Origin: Allacma fusca
Taxonomy: Eukaryota > Arthropoda > Collembola > Symphypleona > Sminthuridae
NCBI GenBank assembly: GCA_947179485.1
Contig: OX359250.1
Location: 37,850,783 to 37,914,782, forward strand
Reading direction: 5' to 3'
Length of the DNA: 64,000 nt
Of this stretch, positions 60,599 through 64,000 are shown piece after piece (positions within the stretch are counted from its first letter, which is position 1; each line of letters begins with the position of its first letter). A model generated the notes under the pieces. It was not told where the DNA came from and did not search any database. It saw nothing but the letters and a program-made list of their open reading frames with translations. Position numbers and translations under genes: made by a program.

Positions 60599-62678
60599 AT
60601 TGTCGTGAGGGATGTTGACGGGTCGTATTTATAAGGTGGGCTTTCTTGATAATCACAAGTCTGATGATGAATGTTTTGTTTTCCTTCCTTTTGCAGTATT
60701 ACGTATATTTAGCCAGGTTTGCAATGGAAGTGATGAAGATGAGAGACGTTTTCACAGATGAGATTAGATAAAATTAGGAGAGATGTGCGATAAGATAAAG
60801 AGTTGAAGCTCAACTGTGAAATGTCGACACTTATTATTTCGCTTTACTTAAGCACTCTCTGCAAGTCTTGTCTTTTGCAGGTCTCTAGAGTCTTCAGTCT
60901 TACAAGGACTCACATGCAACTCCGAGAGGTGTGTGTGTCTCAATTAGAAGTGGTATGTAAGGCCAAGTGTCTACCTTGAACAAGCACTTCCCGAAACTCC
61001 CCAAAGATCTTCATTTCTTTCTCACCTGAAATTATCTTGTACTCACCTCACTTCAACTGGGCTTATAGTACCTGTCCACAAGTCCCGCCTCCTCCACTCC
61101 GTCCACCAACCCAACATGCATATCCAACCTTTTTTCTATCTCAACCTCACACTACTTATTCTTTCTATATAACATTCATATTCTTAAATCACCACAACCC
61201 GGTGGACATTACCTACGCCTCGCCAAATGTACACACATTTACAGAGACGGCCGTCTCTCCCATAAAGTTAGTATGCAGTTTCCCTGAGCCTCACAATTTT
61301 CTGCTCTACAACAATAATTATTACCAGAGGCTTCTTTCTATAGTACATGAGGATTGTTTGGTGTGATTTAAATTGTTTTGCCAGGAGCAATCTATTTACG
61401 CAAAAGAAACCTGACACTTTGTCCGTATGAAGTCATCATATTTTGCCTGATGCTCCCATAAACTCCTTCCGTGGTAGTGTATACCCTGGCGTGGCTTTCA
61501 CAATGCTCGGGATTAAGACAAATAATCGACGAGACCTTCTCAGAAAGAAAAGATAGACGAATTTTGAAAGACTGAATTGGAAGTGTACTGGGAGTTGGGC
61601 CTGTGGAGAAGCCTGACGACAAGGTGAAAGGAACATAACAACAAACGACAAGATGATGAAGATAGAGCACACAAATTAGTAATATTTTGTATTGACTTGA
61701 TCATTCCAGAACCAAAACAATGTCATTGAAGGGATGAAGACGTAATCCTGGGATGAAGTCTGGCTATAAGGGTGAGATTGTGGAAGAGTATGGATAAGAC
61801 CACACAGGAGCCGGCAGGGAGCCTTTTGAAGTGGCCCGAATTTTTCGATTGTCGGCATTTTGAGAAGAAACACTCGGACTGTAGCAATAAAATCTTTATG
61901 ATCGTCGTTATATTCCCTTCTTCTCCTCCGCGTCCCTCGCCCTGCATCTTACCTATTATCTCAACCTTTGCCTATCTATCTACTAATTGAACGCAAGCGA
62001 GGGCAATTCCAGTCAATAGGAGTGAATAATAACCATCTTCCTTGAAAGACGTCTCTCCACATAAACTCATCCCTCCTTGCTGCTCCAAATCTCTAAAGCC
62101 AACATTCATTTTCTTATTAAAATATCTCGAGCGAGTAATTGAAGACAGGTTGAATATGCCATTCCAGAGGGAAAAACTTACCTCCGTATGGGAATTGCGT
62201 ATGTAAGTGTCTAGGATGGAAACACTTTAGGATCCTCCTGTTCCATTCTTCCTATGAATAATTTGTGCCCAATTAATTTCTTGTTTATTCATTTTACCCT
62301 TTAATTGCTACCCTGAGTGGTTGCTCCTTTGGCGTCCTAATATTTTAAGTATTTATGATCGAATACAGTTAGGATTTAATCCATTCCATTACTTTAGTAC
62401 CTCACGCTAGCAATTTTCACTGTTCTAAAAAATGAACTCTTCCCAAAGTGAACTTGTAATCACTCATTGCAGTTTAGTCTAATCCACGCTTTAATGAATT
62501 AATAAATTGAATAAGCACTAAAACTAAAATACACAATTTGACATATGCAACTAAATGATTAAAATAATGTTATTGGAAGTTTATTTAGTTTTGATTTGTG
62601 CAGTGTATTGTTAAGTGTGTGTAAGCTGTTAAACTATATTTTTCTTATTTATTACATTTTCATTGTTTCTTTTTTAAA
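60599..62678. other. upstream region of the Brachyury gene
   Basis: Promoter side of the T-box gene. A minus-strand TATAAATA (60633-60626) lies only about 30 bp before the start codon, so it is either not the core promoter or marks a very short leader. Open frames here lack domains. No other gene is supported. Confidence 0.35.
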
Positions 62679-62784
62679 TATTTTTGGGGAATTTTAGGGG
62701 TATTTTGGGGAAATTTTGGAGTATTTTGGGGAAATTTTGGAGTATTTTGGGGAAATTTTGGAGTATTTTGGGGAAATTTTGGAC
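62679..62784. repeat. 21-bp minisatellite, about five units
   Basis: Tandem units of TATTTTGGGGAAATTTTGGAG, shown here minus its last base as TATTTTGGGGAAATTTTGGA, start at 62701, 62722, 62743 and 62764, after one degenerate unit. The period is a multiple of three, which creates a spurious repetitive open frame on the minus strand. Confidence 0.9.
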
Positions 62785-64000
62785 GAATTTTGTGTATTTG
62801 TGTATCATGCCACATTTTAATAATTAAAGGCCCAAGAACTGTCCGCAGGTAGTTTTGATTTCTGGAATTTGTACTCATTCATAAACAAAAGGTTGGGGAT
62901 TTTTTTAGTTCTTGGAAGTCTTGCAGTAATCACTGCCGACGTGACTGTTGTGAAAGACACAGTAAGACTATACAGACTATAAGTACAAGTTTGAGAAGAA
63001 GGTCCGTAAAAATGCGTCCATCTTCCATCTCTGCTCATTCATTATGATGGATGAAGGAGTCTCAACTTTGTATGATCCTTGTACTTAGACACCATGGCTT
63101 CATTTGTATTTTAGATTGTTGTTAGTTTAGCTTGAAGCATTTTATTACGTGTTGGTTCACTCTTCTGCTCATGGCAGCCATCACACAGTTTCAGGTAAGT
63201 CACGTCTTGTCGTTCCTTGGTTCCCTTTTAGTATTTTTAATAGTAAAGAAACTCTGGGTTTTTGTATTGTAAATTGTATAAACACCTACGAACATTGTCC
63301 ATTCTTACCAGGCAACATCGTAAACCTTCAAGAGTTTCTATCCTTTCCCTCGTATATGAATACTTAATGCACACTCAAACCTGGGACACTTGATATTTCC
63401 AAAGACTAACCTCGTAATGGGCTTTGGATTTATGCGGTTTTGTGATTGTGCTCTCTCGTGTTGTTGTCTTCCAACAGCCCCATCGGGGATTTTTATTTGT
63501 TCACTTTATTGTAGCTTGCGAATTCTGTCAGCATTATTATCTTCTTACTCATCATCATCATCAAGAGCATCTGAGAAGCTCTTCCATCTCACATTTTACT
63601 CATATCGGTCCTTATGTTTACTTACTGTTTCGGCACTGCTTAAAAACTCGCCCCAGGGAATTCAACATTAAAGCTGCAGTTGTCAAACGCATGGTGTCAA
63701 TGAATTTTCCTTAGGTAATGAGAAATGAGAATCTCTCACGTAGATAGATACTAATACACTCCTGCATGACACCGGTATGGATGCAAATTCACAACAAATC
63801 TCTTGTCTTAAAAACGAATTGTGAACTACATTTTAAAAACACTACTGAAATCTCAAATATATATAAAGTTTGTGCATATAGCTACTTCTGAGCAATATTG
63901 TCAGCTAAATGTCAAAAATCGAGTTTTGCGTACAAATAGCTCTTAATTTTAAGAGCACATAAGAGAGGATCTACGTGCATTGACATTAGAAACACATTTA
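62785..64000. other. right edge, nothing recognised
   Basis: No supported gene. Open frames around 63150-63710 on the plus strand have ordinary composition but no ATG-led domain or splice support; part of a gene beyond the window cannot be excluded. Confidence 0.3.

Noticed and set aside
60308-60634. Ile/Thr-rich frame opposite the Brachyury N-terminal exon
   Set aside because: Antisense shadow of the low-complexity S/N/G/H coding sequence.
62660-62878. Repetitive KFPQNTP frame on the minus strand
   Set aside because: Produced by a 21-bp minisatellite whose period is a multiple of three; no gene context.
1-64000. CRISPR arrays, operons, riboswitches, rRNA or canonical tRNA genes
   Set aside because: Looked for by eye on both strands; none found, and the window is clearly animal nuclear DNA.

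Overview
The window is AT-rich nuclear DNA of an animal, almost certainly an arthropod. The genes have short GT-AG introns of about 70-400 bp, a chitin-binding (CBM14) secreted protein is present, and the Brachyury, PICK1, PMCA and prohibitin proteins look like invertebrate orthologues. I cannot fix the order from sequence alone; a hexapod such as a springtail would fit. No bacterial, organellar or viral gene set is visible.

Layout, left to right: a C2H2 zinc-finger protein (+, 0.5-2.8 kb); a two-domain CBM14 secreted protein (+, 4.1-5.0 kb); the biotin-carrying alpha subunit of methylcrotonoyl-CoA carboxylase (+, 5.9-8.8 kb); an ADAM10-like secreted protein with a changed catalytic residue (-, 9.8-12.0 kb); a tetraspanin (+, 13.1-14.5 kb); a locus with both PICK1 and an unrecognised protein whose exons lie in PICK1's first intron (+, 15.0-19.1 kb); a plasma-membrane Ca2+ ATPase with a very short C-terminal tail (-, 20.3-25.1 kb). 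From 26 to 42 kb comes an accessory region. In it a convergent pair of small cysteine-rich genes (A on +, B on -) is present twice in tandem, about 12 kb apart, separated by a LINE fragment, a Helitron-type helicase remnant, a tRNA-like SINE candidate and several MITEs, including a hAT-type element with a clean 8-bp target duplication. Then come prohibitin (+, 43.3-45.1 kb), a secreted Q/N/G-rich protein (-, 45.5-46.6 kb) and a Brachyury-type T-box gene (-, 50.3-60.6 kb). The last 3.4 kb is upstream sequence with no gene I can support.

Most genes are unrelated housekeeping or developmental genes and do not form a pathway. The part that behaves as a unit is the duplicated A/B cysteine-rich pair. 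The two gene families share a tiny first exon, a phase-0 intron and an IRLRCP motif before a CC pair. Their genes have stayed almost identical between copies while the spacers have diverged. All splice sites were read by eye; for every multi-exon gene the exon phases were checked for consistency, and uncertain ends are flagged.
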